Of a stretch of DNA of 64,000 bases, positions 33,500 to 45,724 are shown one piece after another. The notes under the pieces are model-generated. The model made no database searches, had not been told where the DNA came from, and saw only the letters and a list, made by a program, of their open reading frames with translations. A program made the position numbers and the translations under genes. This DNA is from Abelmoschus esculentus (lineage: Eukaryota; Streptophyta; Magnoliopsida; Malvales; Malvaceae): positions 6,396,001-6,460,000 of the forward strand of contig JAUCBN010000062.1 in the NCBI GenBank assembly GCA_035048815.1, written 5' to 3'. Every line of letters begins with the position of its first letter. The first letter of the stretch is position 1.

Positions 33500-34143
33500 T
33501 TAATTAATAAAAAATACGGTATCTCAATATTCAGTCGTAACAGGCCTGACACCAAGCGTAATGGTGGCGGAGTATGCGTTTACATTCGAATATCGAGGTC
33601 TTTAAAATTTGCTCGCATTCCTAAACAGATAATAAATTAATAAAAATTTGAACTTGCAAATTTTCAATTCGGGCAATTATATTCGATTAGGTACCAATTT
33701 TTGGACGGTGTTGGTTATTTTTTATATCCCATCCGTAACCGACTCCCGAACCCATATTTTTAGAATATCTGGTTTTTATGGTGTCCGATTTACGAAAGTG
33801 ACCGATGGCGACTCCATTCTTTTTAAAATTAATTCCATTTTTATTTTTAATAAAATCCCCAATTCTTTTTATTTTCAAACACTAATTTTCTAAGTTGACC
33901 CTGATTTAAAAAAAAAATCCAATTTATTAATTTAAACCCTATTTTTTTTATAAATCCCAAAATTCATCGAATTTTTAAAATAAAACAAATCCTCAGTTTT
34001 GAACCCTAAATCTTAATTTCATCCTAAATTTCTAATTTTTTAAACCTAATCCTAATTTTTACAATAAAAGAGTTTTTTTATTAACGACCCCAATTTCTAC
34101 ACCATCACCATTTTGTATTTTTAGAAAGGAGGGTCGTTACATT
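33500..34143 (-). repeat. TGTAACGA-type LTR-like repeat, copy 2
   Basis: Read on the minus strand it begins TGTAACGACCCTCC at 34143 and carries the same markers as copy 1 in the same order: the 'ggagtcgccatcgg' equivalent (33820-33807), 'ggacaccata', 'gggagtcggttacgg' and 'cgccaccattacgc'. It may extend left to about 31100. No coding sequence. Confidence 0.6.
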
Positions 34144-34785
34144 TATTATTTCAGATTGTCCTTTATAGTTGGTCCCCATCTTAAAAAAGGATTTATACTA
34201 TTTTAAATCTCTCAGTGTTTATCAAATCATTCCCGCAGTCTTTCATATTTTCTTTCGTCTCATAATCTGGTCACTAGAATAAACCTGGTTTTGGTCATCC
34301 TCCATTTGGCCCTTTAATTCTCTTTTCATTCAATTTTGGCCACCAATTTTCAAACCAACTCTTTTCTCTTCCTTTTTGAACCTTTAAGTGTTATTTTGTT
34401 TCGTTTTGGTCCTACTCCAGTGACCATTTCTTTTTAATTGTTCTAAGCTTTGATTTTTTTATGTAAATATTTAATTTTCTGTACATCTTACGTAGCTTTA
34501 TTTAAATTAGTCTATCCTTTTCATGTCGTATACTTTTTTAAACGTTGTATATATGTCAAAATTGATTGTTTTCCCTCCTCCGGTAGATATGTTTTCTTTA
34601 GTTGCTAATTAGATTCTGCATGCATATGTTGCATCATGTCTTTATTACCATGTCATGCATATGTATATTTGTAATTTTGTGTTATCCTTATATTTTGATA
34701 AATCTTGTATTTATTTATCTTTGTTGCTTGATATTTATTTAAGGTTACATTCAAACATAATTAATTATTTCTAATGCAATCTCTC

Positions 34786-35642
34786 TTTATTCGGTCGTAA
34801 TGAGATCGGTATCTGGCGTAACGGTGACAGGTTATGTATTTACTTTCGAATAAAGAGACTTTTAAAATATATTCGAATTTATCATCAAATTTTAATTTAA
34901 TGTCATTTTAATTTAAAAAATTTAAAATTAATTAAGTGGTAATTTTATAAAGATGCCAATTTTTGGGCAATTTTAAACGCTAATACCGTTTTTAATTATA
35001 ACCGACTCTCAAACCCGATTTCATTAAAATCTCTGATTTTAATGTGTCTAATCTAATTAAGTGATCAATGACGATTCCAATCTTTCAAATCGTTTTCAAA
35101 AACATCCTAATTGTTTTTTAATTTCAAATTTTAATTTTATTTTCCCTTTTAAAAATTTAATTCTTTTTAGTGGCGTTTTGTTGTTAACCTTTTTACAATT
35201 TTCCAATTCCAATTTCATTTTAAAAACCTAGTACCCTATTTTTTAAAATTCTTAAATTCTTATTTTCAAAAACTCTAATTTTCAAAATTCTTTATAAATC
35301 CCTAATTTTTAAATTTAATTCCTAATTTTATCATTTTCGAGATAAATTCTCAATTTCTATTTTTAATCCCTAATTTTCGAGATAAATTCCCAATTTTATT
35401 TTTAATCCCTAGTTTCTAATTTTCTTGCAAAACCCTAAATTCTCAATCTTTTAAATTCCTCTTTTAATTTTTTTTTCAATTTCAAAACCCCTAAACTTTG
35501 CATCCCATTTTAATCTCTTCCAAAAATTAAATTTTAATCTTTCCAAAACTTTTAAAATTTTTCATTTCATTTTAACCTTTTTCAAGTTTTTAAACTCTCA
35601 TAAATTTTTTAATTTAAATTTTTTAAAGAAGGGTCTCTACAT
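34786..35642 (-). repeat. TGTAACGA-type LTR-like repeat, copy 3
   Basis: On the minus strand it begins TGTAGAGACCCTTC at 35642. The marker series recurs near 34770-35080 ('gatctcattacgacc', 'ccgttacgcc', 'gagagtcggtta', 'gattggaatcgtcattga'). It lies in the same orientation as copy 2, 1.5 kb away, so the two could be LTRs of a collapsed non-autonomous element or two independent insertions. Confidence 0.55.
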
Positions 35643-36675
35643 TGTTGAATTGATTTTTTTACATCAACTCAATCAAGACTTTAATAGAGTCTGATTGAAT
35701 GAATAAATAAAAGATTAGGACCTAATGAAAATTTATGCCCATGAACATTTTAAAAAACTATTTTAGCCCTTAAATTATTTCCCACGGCTCTTATATTTTT
35801 TGTCGAGTTAAAATCGATTGATAGAAAAATAATAGATTTTCAATAACTTTATACTTTTCAACAATTTTGTACATATTATATTATAATTATTTTAATAATT
35901 TAAATATTTTTGTTTTATACATTTAATTTTTTAAAATATATTACTATTATTATTTAAAGGTTTTAATATAAAATAAGTGTTAAAATTATTTTTTTCGCTT
36001 TAGGTTTGTAAAGTTCTTTTTTCAAAATATGTGTTTATCATTTCATTTCGTTATATTTTTGATATCTAATATTTTAATTCGTTAATATTTTAAAATTGAT
36101 CTGCTAAAAATTATTCATCATCCAGTCATTGCTTGACACAAAATCAAGCTTTTGATTTTTCTTTAAAATTAGAAACCTGATTTTCAAACCCTAAAAATAC
36201 CTTTTTTTTTAAATAAACATAAATTCTTAAATCTCAATCCAATATTATATGTAGTTTGCGAATGCAATAACGAAATTTCTCTCTTATCGTAAGAGCTGTA
36301 AAGTTTAGTAGTCGTTTGTCACATTCATAGTTCAATTGATGTTTTATTTGTCAATTTATAACGAAAAAAATAATGAGATAATCGATAATGAAATTTTTAA
36401 GACGAAGGGGTTGATGGCAGTGGATGGTTCGACGATATCATGAAACAAACTTAAAAATAATTTTTTTGCTTTTTTTAAGAAAAAAAGTTATTTTTTAAAA
36501 AAATAATAAAAAATTATTTGTCATGTATTTATTAGACGACAATATTTTTTTAACTATAATTAATATATTAACCTTAATTTTGATTTTTTATAGTATGAAA
36601 AAATAATTAACGTCAGCATTGAAAACCACAAAAGAGATTGGCGTTAAATTAATAGATCTAGAACCTTTTATCGAC

Positions 36676-36841
36676 GCACGAACCATCTAGCCTCATCGGT
36701 TAAAAGAACAGTTGTTGTTTCTAGAGGTCACGGGTTCGAGCACCAGTGTTGTCAGCATAGTGATTGAGCGATCAATGTTGAAAGGCTGAGAGTATACTCT
36801 AGAATAGATACTATTAACCATTGTAGCTGAATCAAAAAAAA
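36676..36841 (+). mobile_element. tRNA-derived SINE with target-site duplication
   Basis: A 166-base retroposon. Near its 5' end it has an A-box-like TAGCCTCATCGG (about 36688) and a B-box-like GGTTCGAGCAC (about 36732), the internal RNA polymerase III promoter of tRNA-derived SINEs. It ends in a run of eight A's. It is flanked by a 15-base direct repeat with one mismatch: GAACCTTTTATCGAC (36661-36675) and GAATCTTTTATCGAC (36842-36856). A related copy lies inverted at 32905-33024. Confidence 0.85.
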
Positions 36842-36965
36842 GAATCTTTTATCGACAAAATAATATAAATTTGAGAGCAAAAAGAGACGAACAAAATTTA
36901 AAGGTTAAAATAGTTTTTTAATTGAAAATAAGGTTTTTATTACAAATGTGTATTATTTTAATTTT

Positions 36966-39300
36966 AAAATGACTTGGAGTCGTCACCGGCCACTTAAGTT
37001 AGGTAGGCTGGACACCATGAAACAAATCACAGATTTTTTTTAAAAACATTTGGGTTTAAGAGTTTACGTGTAAGGACGACCCTTATAAGCACCCGAAATC
37101 GGTAATATATTAATTATACGTGGCATTTTGTCATTTTGAATAATTACATTAATTTAATTCGTCATTGTCAGATGAATATAGTTCGAATGAGGATATCATT
37201 TTGGAAAAGAAAATAAATTTCTTTTAAATATGAGCTTGAATAAGACGTCCAATTACGTTTGAAAACCTTAACTCGTATTTTGAAGAAATATAAGTTCTGC
37301 TCCAGGAAGTTTAAATGCATGATAAATTATTATCTTGTCAATTTTAAGTTCTACCCTATTAGGCTCCATTAATTAAATAATTAAGGTCCTATTAAGTTAT
37401 TAGTTTTTCAAGTGTATTATGGTAACATCCAAACAATTGGACACTACCATCTAGACAGTTAGAGAAATTAATCTACTTGTGTTTCTAGTTATTTACCTAA
37501 TCAATTTTAAGTGTATTATGGTAACATCCAAACAATTGGACACTACCATCTAGACAGTTAGAGAAATTAATCTACTTGTGTTTCTAGCTATTTACCTAAT
37601 CAATTTTACTTTTTTACTAACCTTACATTTTTTATCATTTTCTAAGTTAAGATGGTACATCGAATGTGATACCAAAGTACACTCTTGATAACATCTTGAT
37701 ACGTCAAAACACCGAACAATTTAGTGCATCCAAGGTATATAATTAAATACACCATCTCTTATACAATTATCTTCTTATTTAAAATTGTTTAATTAATTGA
37801 CTAGTCCTAAGAAAGTCTCTAATTTAATTAGCTAAGTGGGAATTATGTATCTTCCTAAGTAATTATACTACATGAATTTAAAAATGCAAGCAAATAATTT
37901 AATTAGGCAAATAAAACATTAACTAAAAAGGGAAAAACATCAATTGCATTTTATTTCAGATATAAAGTCCAATTATAAGTATAAGGTGGCCTAATTGATC
38001 AAATTGGGAGCTACAAGGTCTAATTAAAAGGAAATATGACTAAATTGAAAAGATCCTAAAACTTAGAGCTCTAATTATATTCGAGTGAGGCCTAAATGCA
38101 AGGAATTCTAGAGTTTTGGGTTCAAATTAGGAAAATTCAAGACCGAATTGAACTACATATCAAACTATTGGGGACTGCGGAAAAAATTTCCCTTTATCCA
38201 AAAATGCGCGGATCTCGAGTCAACCCAGATCAAAACGTGTGGTTCTCTCTTGGGCCAAATCGACAACGTTTTGATGCCCTATATATCCTACCTCCTGAGT
38301 TGACTCGCTCATTTCTCCCACTCCCCTAACTCGGCTAGTCAGCTCAGTTTCCAGAATCCTCTCTAACCAACACCCATAAACCAAAAAATACTCTTCAAAC
38401 GGATCAAACTCATCTATTTTGGATGAGTGTTCATCCGTGTTCTTCAATTTTGTGAAGAACACGAAGAACGTCACTCTTAAAACACTACCTTAACCACCAC
38501 TCAATCCATGTAACCGCCGTCCCCGAGGCTCCGACATATTTTTCGGCGACCATCACACTCGACCTCCGATCATCATTTTTTCATTTTGGTGACCTCGTCG
38601 GAACCCTATAATACCTAAAAACTGACCGAAATCATCATCTTCTTCAATCTAAACATCAAAATCCACTAAAATCCCTCAAAACACTCAATTTTTTCAAATC
38701 TTTCTCTAATCTACCTAGATTCGTAAGAATCATCCCTATCTTTCCCGATTTAAACCTAAAACACCCGAAACCTTCTCCTAAACCTATATCCAACAGGATA
38801 TTTCCCCAATTTCCTCGGATCTAGACTTAAAACACATTTTCACTCATTTTTTATTTCTTCACTACCAAAATTGTTCACTAAACCACGAAGAGATCAATCT
38901 CGATCTAAAAACTTCAAAGGCTTTCTTATCTATTTTTTTAGAACAGATCTAAACCTATATCTAAGTTTATAATAAAATATACACTTAAAAGAAATGAAGG
39001 ATTTAGGCAAATCCTTACCCTCGAAGCATGTTTCTGGTGTTCAAACAAGAAATCGACAAAGATTTGGTTGATTTTCGGTGTCAATCAGCCCTTCGATAAC
39101 TTCCCCCGTTCTCTTTCGTGGGTTTTGAGCTTCCAATAACATCCAAAGAGTCTCATCTCTCCTTAATTAAGTGGTTAATGATTGTCTAATCATTAACTGT
39201 TTTTTGGTCAATCATTCATTTCCCTCAACTTTTCTCTCTCCTACTATTTATAGCATATGTCAAATAGGTCATTAATCCATCTGAGAGGGGATGTAACCAC
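36966..39300 (+). repeat. TGTAACGA-type LTR-like repeat, copy 4 (5' end lost)
   Basis: From 36966 the sequence 'ggagtcgtcaccggcc', 'gtaggctggacaccatgaa' and 'agagtttacgtgtaaggacg' parallels copy 1. It then continues as a long non-coding stretch with 'gggccaaatcgacaacgttt' and a TATA-like 'ctatttatagc' at 39243. The TGTAACGA start is missing. It includes the 99-bp tandem duplication. No gene is seen. Confidence 0.5.
37410..37607. repeat. Two-copy 99-bp tandem duplication
   Basis: The units start at 37410 and 37509 (AAGTGTATTATGGTAACATC). I see only one difference (GTTATTT versus GCTATTT near the unit end). This near identity, within an otherwise decayed repeat, marks a recent local duplication. 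Confidence 0.92.
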
Positions 39301-40508
39301 TCAGAAAATGCCACGTGGAATTATTTAGGCGAGCTAAAGAAATACAATTGTGTTTTCTTGGGCCATATACTCTTGATACAATTCTAATCAGCACTAATTT
39401 TCTCTATGGTTTGATCACATCATTGAACATCTTCAAGACTGATTCTATGGGAGTTTTACCTTACTTTATCTTCTATTATCTAATATATGCATTCTATAAT
39501 TTAACAAGCATGCTTTTAATATTTAAGTGATATTTCGTGATTGCATAACCACATATTTATAATTATCCTAAGTCAGCTTATTCTTAATATTAGCTAAACT
39601 ATATTGTTTCTAGCTCACTTTAGCTTATTTCAATTTGCTTCAGCTTAGACATTGTTTGCCTATTGTTTCAACTATTTTAAGTAAAGATAATGGTACGAGA
39701 AAGTTTAAAGACATCAAGGGTATCTCAACGTAGCTTGGGAAGACTTATGGTAGTTTGGAATGGCTAAAGGATGACTCAAACGCTTGAAACTGCATAGAAG
39801 CTTAAGGAAGGCTTATTTCAGCTCATGAACTTATAGAACTATATAGAGGAGCTTATGAAATTAAAGGCCTAGCTCAACCAACTAAAGTAAACTCCAGAAA
39901 GCTCAAATTGGAAGCAAGATTTGAGCTAGCTAAGTCAGCTAGCTAACTCAGTTCAAGCCAGTTCACCCTCTGCTCAATCAGCTCATCTTACCTCACCCTA
40001 CAACCTTCAGCTCAACCATGGAAAGACATGTTCCATCCCTAAGGGACACAACCGACTAGCCATGGAGGGAAACATGTTTGGGCACTACTCATTGGAGGGA
40101 AATTTGAGTTTGATGCCAAAATAAAGGGGCAACACTCTTCATGGGAAGATTCATCACCAAAACCGTTAGTCAGATTGTTAGACATTTTCAAGCATGATTC
40201 GTGCATAATTGGGATATAGCGTCTTCATCAAACTTGTGCCCTTATCTTTTATATTTCCAAAATATGTTGAATCGCATTAATCTAATGTTGGGAGAAGCTC
40301 AAGATATCTTCAAATTATCGAAGGATGTACAGGCTGGAAATTCCATACAAGAAGTTACAACTTTTTAAATCATTTTCGTGTTCTTATCATCATCTTTCAT
40401 CAACTTATAATGCCATTTCGGCCATGAAGAGAAGGCACCATGCTAGCCGAACCATTCCAACACCTTGTAACAAGCCTTTTCGGCCACACCCCTTAGAAAC
40501 TATAAATA
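39301..40508. other. Flank of the outer Ty3 element, non-coding
   Basis: No gene recognised. Bases 39660-40010 repeat 'agct' words ('ttagctcaac', 'gagctagctaagtcagctag'). The stretch ends 'gaaactataaatagg', TATA-box-like, immediately at the insertion site. The sequence resumes after the outer element at 55363 ('gcatttcatc'), so the target may have been an LTR or promoter region. Confidence 0.4.
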
Positions 40509-40513
40509 GGAGG

Positions 40514-41902
40514 TAATAAGTCCTCAAAAGACTATCACTTTTGTACCTTTCGTGGACAATAATTACTTAAATCTACACCTATTTGGACTAATGCATGAGC
40601 CTAATGTATGATATTTGCATACGTTGCCTTCATGACATATAAAGATGATATTTATAGAAAATATAATCTTTAATGCACCTTTGTGCATTTGCAGGTAAAT
40701 TTGGACCCTGATCGAACCAGCCACAAATGGAAGCTTCTACTGATGGAAGCTTCTACTAATGGAAGCTAAGCAGACTCAAAGGCAGACCTCCGCCGGGGCA
40801 GTAGATGCATCCTGCCGAGGTGGGGAATTTCTTAAGACCAAAAGTCAAAGTGATGATCGATTTGAAGAGCATAAAAATTGGACTTTTGTAGACACTTTTC
40901 ATAGCAATTAGAGTTCGGGAAGACGGTATAAAGATAGAAAGAACCAAATTAAGAGATTCACCTTTCCAAGGAAGGAAACATCCAAACTTACTAAACTTCT
41001 TCTACAAGGCTGATGTTGCCCTAGTTTTAGCCTATATAAAGGATGTGTCGTCCAAGAGAAGAGAGGGAGAGGAGAGTTGACAATAAACTTTAGAGATTTC
41101 TTTGTTTTCCATTATGTTCTAAATTCTCTTAGGGTTTAGGTGAAAGTTGTCGAGTATTTGTGAGAGGATATTGATTTTGTTTTCTTGTTTCATGCAATAA
41201 AATATTAAGGTTTGCTTATTCTTTGCCATTCATTGTTCTTGCATTCAAGCTCGGGAGAGAAGTTTGTGAGAGATCTATTTATCTAATATCGGGAGAGTTA
41301 GATTTACGAAAGGAATAAGTACGGTATTTTTCTAGCTAGAAAATACTAACTCGGCCTAGGGATAGGTTAGAGTTTCAGCGGCTAAAAGAAGTGTGAGATT
41401 GGTTGGTGGTTATAATTGATTCACGCCGGGAGGTATCATCAAGGTCTAGTTATCAACAGTATTTCAACTTAGGGATAAGCGAAGTCATCAAAGGACACTT
41501 TGCCGAACCTTAATCAAGTTCACCTAAGAGCAAGGGATTGCCGCGGCGAACGCACCCTTCACTGTCGAGGCGGTAGAACTGCAGTACTGCCGAGGCATTG
41601 TAGTGTAGTTACATTAAATAGAAACAAGTCAATTGAATCCACAATACGACATAACTGGATCCTGCCCATTCTCTCAAACTGATTTCATTCTTTATTTTCT
41701 TTGTTTTATTCAAGTTGTTTTCATTTAATTCAAGACAACCAATTAATTTGTGTTTTTACTTTATTTCTTTTGCAGAGCGAGAAGAGAAAATGGAACATAT
41801 TAAGTATACCAATCCCTGTGGAGACGATACTCGATATTTATCACTTTATTACTTGCGACGTGTTCACTTGAACAAATTGCGCAACCCTTTTTACACACAA
41901 CA
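40514..41902 (+). repeat. 5' LTR of the outer Ty3 element
   Basis: The LTR begins TAATAAGTCC (the 3' copy has TGATAAGTCC, so the terminal G is mutated) and ends ACACACAACA. At 1,389 bases it is longer than the 3' LTR mainly because of a 17-base tandem repeat of 'gaagcttctactgatg' near 40732-40765. It contains TGCCGAGG- and TGCCGCGG-type palindromes near 41549 and 41585, and a TATA-like 'ctatataaagg' at 41032. Confidence 0.92.
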
Positions 41903-41904
41903 AG

Positions 41905-41926
41905 TTTTTGGCGCCGTTGCCGGGGA
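41905..41926 (+). other. Primer binding site of the outer Ty3 element
   Basis: TTTTTGGCGCCGTTGCCGGGG, two bases after the LTR. TGGCGCCGTTGCCGGGG is the primer site commonly seen in Athila/Tat-lineage elements (complementary to an Asp-type tRNA 3' end). The inner element has the same site with one change (TTGCCAGGG). Confidence 0.85.
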
Positions 41927-42003
41927 TTGATAACTAAATTTTGTTATCTTTATTTTTCTCGCGTCTTAAGTCAGTTTTATTTAACTTCGGTTTTTATTGG
42001 TGT

Positions 42004-42918
42004 ATGACCAGGGCCAACCCAAGCCATCCTGTGTACGAGCTAGATCCTGAGATTGAACGCACACAGCAAAGGTTGAGAAGACAAATCCGAGCAGTTATGG
42101 CAAATATTCCAATAGAGCAGAACCTACCCGCTGGCAATGGAGGACTTCTGCCGCCACCACTGCCGCGGCAGCTTATAGTTCAGGATTTTCTGGTAGAGGA
42201 TTTGAACGGGTTAAATCCAGGAGTTGTTACACCAGAGATTGAAGAAACCCACTTTGAGCTAAAACCTGTCATGTTCAATATGCTCAATACCATTGGACAA
42301 TTTGGTGGGTCAGTAACTGAAGATGCAAGGCAACACCTCAAATCGTTCATGGAGATATGCAATTCATTCAAAATCCAACGAGTCCATGAAGATGTTTTGA
42401 GGCTTAAATTGTTTCCCTATTCATTGAGGGATAGGGCAATGACTTGGTTAAATAGCATTCCATCAAGATCTATAGGATCTTGGAGTGAACTATGCCGTGA
42501 TTTACAAAGAAAAGACTATGAAAATGTCAGGGCTAGAGGAATTCAAGAGCTAGACCTCAATGAGCTAGAGGAATTCAGAGCAGCAGGCTATGAAAATGCC
42601 AAGATCTACAAAGAAAAGACTAAAAGATGGCATGACCGTAAGCTATTGCCAAGGCAGTTCCTGCAAGGGCAACAAGTCCTCCTTTTTAATTCCAGGCTTA
42701 AACTGTTCGCAGGCAAACTCAAGTCCAGATGGTCCGGCCCATTCGAAATTATTCAGGACTTTCCACATGGTGCAGTATTGATCAAATCAAAAAGGGATGG
42801 GCATGAGTTCAAAGTGAATGGCCAACGCTTGAAGCACTATTCTGACCTACATGATATGAGGATTATTGAGACCATCACCTTAGGAGATGCACTTGCACGC
42901 ACTCCTATCATGATTTAA
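42004..42918 (+). CDS. Chimeric Gag-integrase ORF (304 residues)
   Basis: An intact ORF starting at MTRANPSHPVYELDPEIERT. Residues 1-166 match the N-terminal and retrotransposon-gag region of the inner element's Gag, including 'HLKSFMEICNSFKIQ' and 'SWSELCRD'. From residue 167 the match switches to the C-terminal part of a Ty3 integrase: 'NELEEFRAAGYENAKIYKEK', 'RQFLQGQQVLLFNSRLKLF', 'KSRWSGPFEII' and 'HEFKVNGQRLKHY'. The end 'ITLGDALARTPIMI' corresponds to 'IILGDAFACSPAVT' of the inner element. Protease, RT, RNase H and the integrase core are missing. The deletion join is in frame and lies by an ACAAAGAAAAGACTA word that recurs 103 bases downstream (42505, 42608). Confidence 0.88.
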   Translation: MTRANPSHPVYELDPEIERTQQRLRRQIRAVMANIPIEQNLPAGNGGLLPPPLPRQLIVQDFLVEDLNGLNPGVVTPEIEETHFELKPVMFNMLNTIGQFGGSVTEDARQHLKSFMEICNSFKIQRVHEDVLRLKLFPYSLRDRAMTWLNSIPSRSIGSWSELCRDLQRKDYENVRARGIQELDLNELEEFRAAGYENAKIYKEKTKRWHDRKLLPRQFLQGQQVLLFNSRLKLFAGKLKSRWSGPFEIIQDFPHGAVLIKSKRDGHEFKVNGQRLKHYSDLHDMRIIETITLGDALARTPIMI

Positions 42919-43349
42919 TTTCATTATCTTATCTTTATTTTATTACATTTTTAGGATTATATTTAGTTTAGCATTTTTCTTTTTATTATTTTTTTATTTA
43001 ATCTTTTATTATTGGTGTTTATTTTATTTAGCACAGGAATCAAGAATGAAGGTGAAGACATTCAAGAGAAGATCCACTGCCGCAGCAGTGAATAGTGTCA
43101 GGGCTGCAGCAGTTCCAACGGGCAGAAGTGTATAACAGCTAGTTTGGCGTAATTTTAGCCGTGGCAGTCAATGCTAACGGCTACAAAATGGCTAGTTGGG
43201 TTAAACACGGCAGTACAAGGCCGAGGCCTATATAAACACATTCTCACTTTGAACTATTCACTTTTGCATTCTTGATTTCTTAGAATTCTTTGCTTATCTC
43301 TCTCAAATTTCTTAACAACTTTCACAAACCTCTTTCCTTATATCTACCC

Positions 43350-44863
43350 ATGGCAGCCTACAAAAGATTCGCACCTGCCGCTGTTGAAGAACACTTCAAC
43401 AGATCCTTCGTTGCAAGGCAATTGTGGGAAGAACAAGGATTCCAGCATTCAGATGCGGAGAACTATGGAATCGAGCATTATTTGTTCGATAAAATAGCAT
43501 ATCAAGAATGGAAAATCTTTTGCTTACAACCAGCCCAGGCCAACGCCACAATTGTGAGAAAGTTTTACGCGCATGGGCCAAGCGAAGATTCACTCTATGT
43601 CCACTGCCGGGGCAGACCACCAATTTGTTCTATGGCATCCAACCTGCTCGTGATGACCATTCAGCGTTTTTAGAGGACATCAGCAACGAGGACTACGAAC
43701 TCATCAAAGATGATCTTTGCTATGATAACACACAGTGGGAAACCGGATCACACAAAGGCTCCGTGGCAAGATAAAATCTAAGGCCTGAGGCAAAGTTGTG
43801 GAACACGTTCGTAAAACGATGCCTCATCCCAACATCCCATAACAACATGGTAGATAAGAGGAGATTGGTTCTCATCCAATCCATTATCAACAAAAGGAGT
43901 ATCAATGTGGGAGAGTTGATCCTACAAGAAATCTACGAATGTGGTAGGAAGGAAAAAGGGCCATTGTACTTTTTATGCTTAATCACGGGTCTTTGCACTG
44001 CCGCGGGTGTCCCAATCGAGGATACAAATGAAATTACTATCCATAGGAATGGTTGGACACGTGAGTTCTGCCACAAAGTCATGCAAATAACCCAGGCAGA
44101 ACCAGTCCAAGCAACTCCAATGCCAGGCACTACTAATACCACTGCCGAGGCCCAGTTCACGACAGACATACCTACTATTTCCCATAGTACTGCCACAGCG
44201 GATACTTACCAGGAGATACTCCAGAGGATGACAACCATGGATTTGAGACAACAAAGGTACATGGAGTACTAGAGGGATTTCAACAATGCCTTAGGCCAAA
44301 TGATGATCACCAACTTCCCCAACCAAGGGGTGCAGTTCCCAGAATTTCCTCCCAACATGTTTGTCACAGCTGCACCATACATCGAAACAACTCCAGCCCT
44401 AGGAGAACCGAGGTCATTCTATGCCACTGGACCATCACAACCATTCTACGCCACTGGCCCATCTCCGCCACAAGAGCCTACCACGGCATCATCTTCTAGC
44501 CGAAGGCTATCCAAGAGGAGAGCGACAGGCTCTCCGGTAATCATTAGAAGTTTTTCGTCAGAGATGGACTCCTTCATGCAGTAGCCTCACTTCACTACCG
44601 GGCCCAGCACTCAACCCGCCCAAGCAGATGACATGGAAGCTGAAGATACAGGCGGGACAAAAATAATGGCCACCGAAGAAATTGGGGACGAGGAAGAAGG
44701 AGAAGAAGTCAACGCCCCATTGCAAAGGACGCCACCTACTAGAATCCAGCCGCCCCGAACAGCCAAAACTCAGCAATCACCAGCATAGGGATCAAAAACT
44801 AAACTATCAACAGCAAGGCCAAGGAAACTCATCACCCGGAGCAGTTCTTCGAAGGATTTTTAA
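43350..44863 (+). pseudogene. Extra post-pol ORF of the outer element (plant transposon protein type), broken
   Basis: The start is MAAYKRFAPAAVEEHFNRSF at 43350, about 430 bases after the Gag-integrase stop. It matches the inner element's ORF at 49482-47974 over its whole length. Conserved blocks: 'IVRKFYAHGP', 'EAKLWNTFVKRCLIPTSHNN', 'LIQSIINKRSINVGELIL' and 'LCLITGLCTAAGVPIED'. This series is that of the family annotated as 'putative plant transposon protein'. Breaks: a small deletion and frameshift near 43612, and stops at 43772, 44270, 44582 and 44786. The tail is Pro/Ser/Thr-rich and basic. Function is unknown. Its place after pol is where Athila elements carry an env-like ORF, but I see no signal peptide or membrane segment. 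Confidence 0.75.
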
Positions 44864-45719
44864 TCCTTTTTATACCTCTATGTTGTTTTTATTTTTCCCT
44901 TAATAATCTTCATGTTTGTTTCCTGTCTTCTGCATATGTTTAAGCATTGGGGACAATGCTTAGTTCGAGTTTGGGGGTGTAGATTCACTGTCAAGGCAAC
45001 CCATTGCCGCGGCCCTACCATGAAAGGAAGCAATTTAAATTTATTTTGATTTTTTTTCATCTACCACCCTACTTGAAATATTGTCCATACTTTTGCACTG
45101 TTTTACATCATTATTGCCTAGTTTATTCTCCTTGGGCTATAGAAATCTTTCTCCTTACCATGGCTAGGTCTTGTTTCAAAGGATAAACCTTAGGATACTT
45201 AAGGACTAAAACTTAGAAGCTTTCTATAGGATTGACTCTAAAAACACTTTTGGGACGTGTTTGATTATAAGAATTCTTTTAATGAACTTAGGTGATAAAG
45301 GCTTAGATTTATAGAATAATGACTAGAAGTGCCTATTATCGGCTCTAGGACTCACTCTTCTTCATGCTAGAGGTGCCCGAAATTGGCTCTAGTATGCTTA
45401 AAAAAATAAAAAAAAGGAAAAGAAAAAGATCTTGATGATGAAACACAATCCTTGAGGTGCCCAAAATTGGCTCAAGTAGTTGTTGTGATAAGAAGAGAAC
45501 ATTAATCCTAAATCTATTTGTCTTGAACTTAGAGTTTGTCTAAGAAAGCCTTTAATCAAACTTGTCCACAAGAACTCACACACTCACAAAATCTTATAGC
45601 TCGATTCCGGGTAAGTCCTTGGGTAGCCGAAAGGTTAAGACTTAGAATAGGTATAGTCATGGTGGGGAGAATAGATGAACAAGTAAGACCAATAGAGAAT
45701 AAGTTATGGCAATTTGATG
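44864..45719 (+). other. 3' UTR of the outer element with hairpin/purine module and iterated motif
   Basis: Seen in order: an 8-bp hairpin at 44942-44961 (AAGCATTG, loop GGGA, CAATGCTT) followed by CGAGTTTGGGGGTG; then three copies of a GAGGTGCCCGAAATTGGCTC-like motif at 45323, 45367 and 45451, each with complementary ends. No coding sequence is convincing. The inner element is inserted at the end of this region. Confidence 0.7.
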
Positions 45720-45724
45720 GTTTG

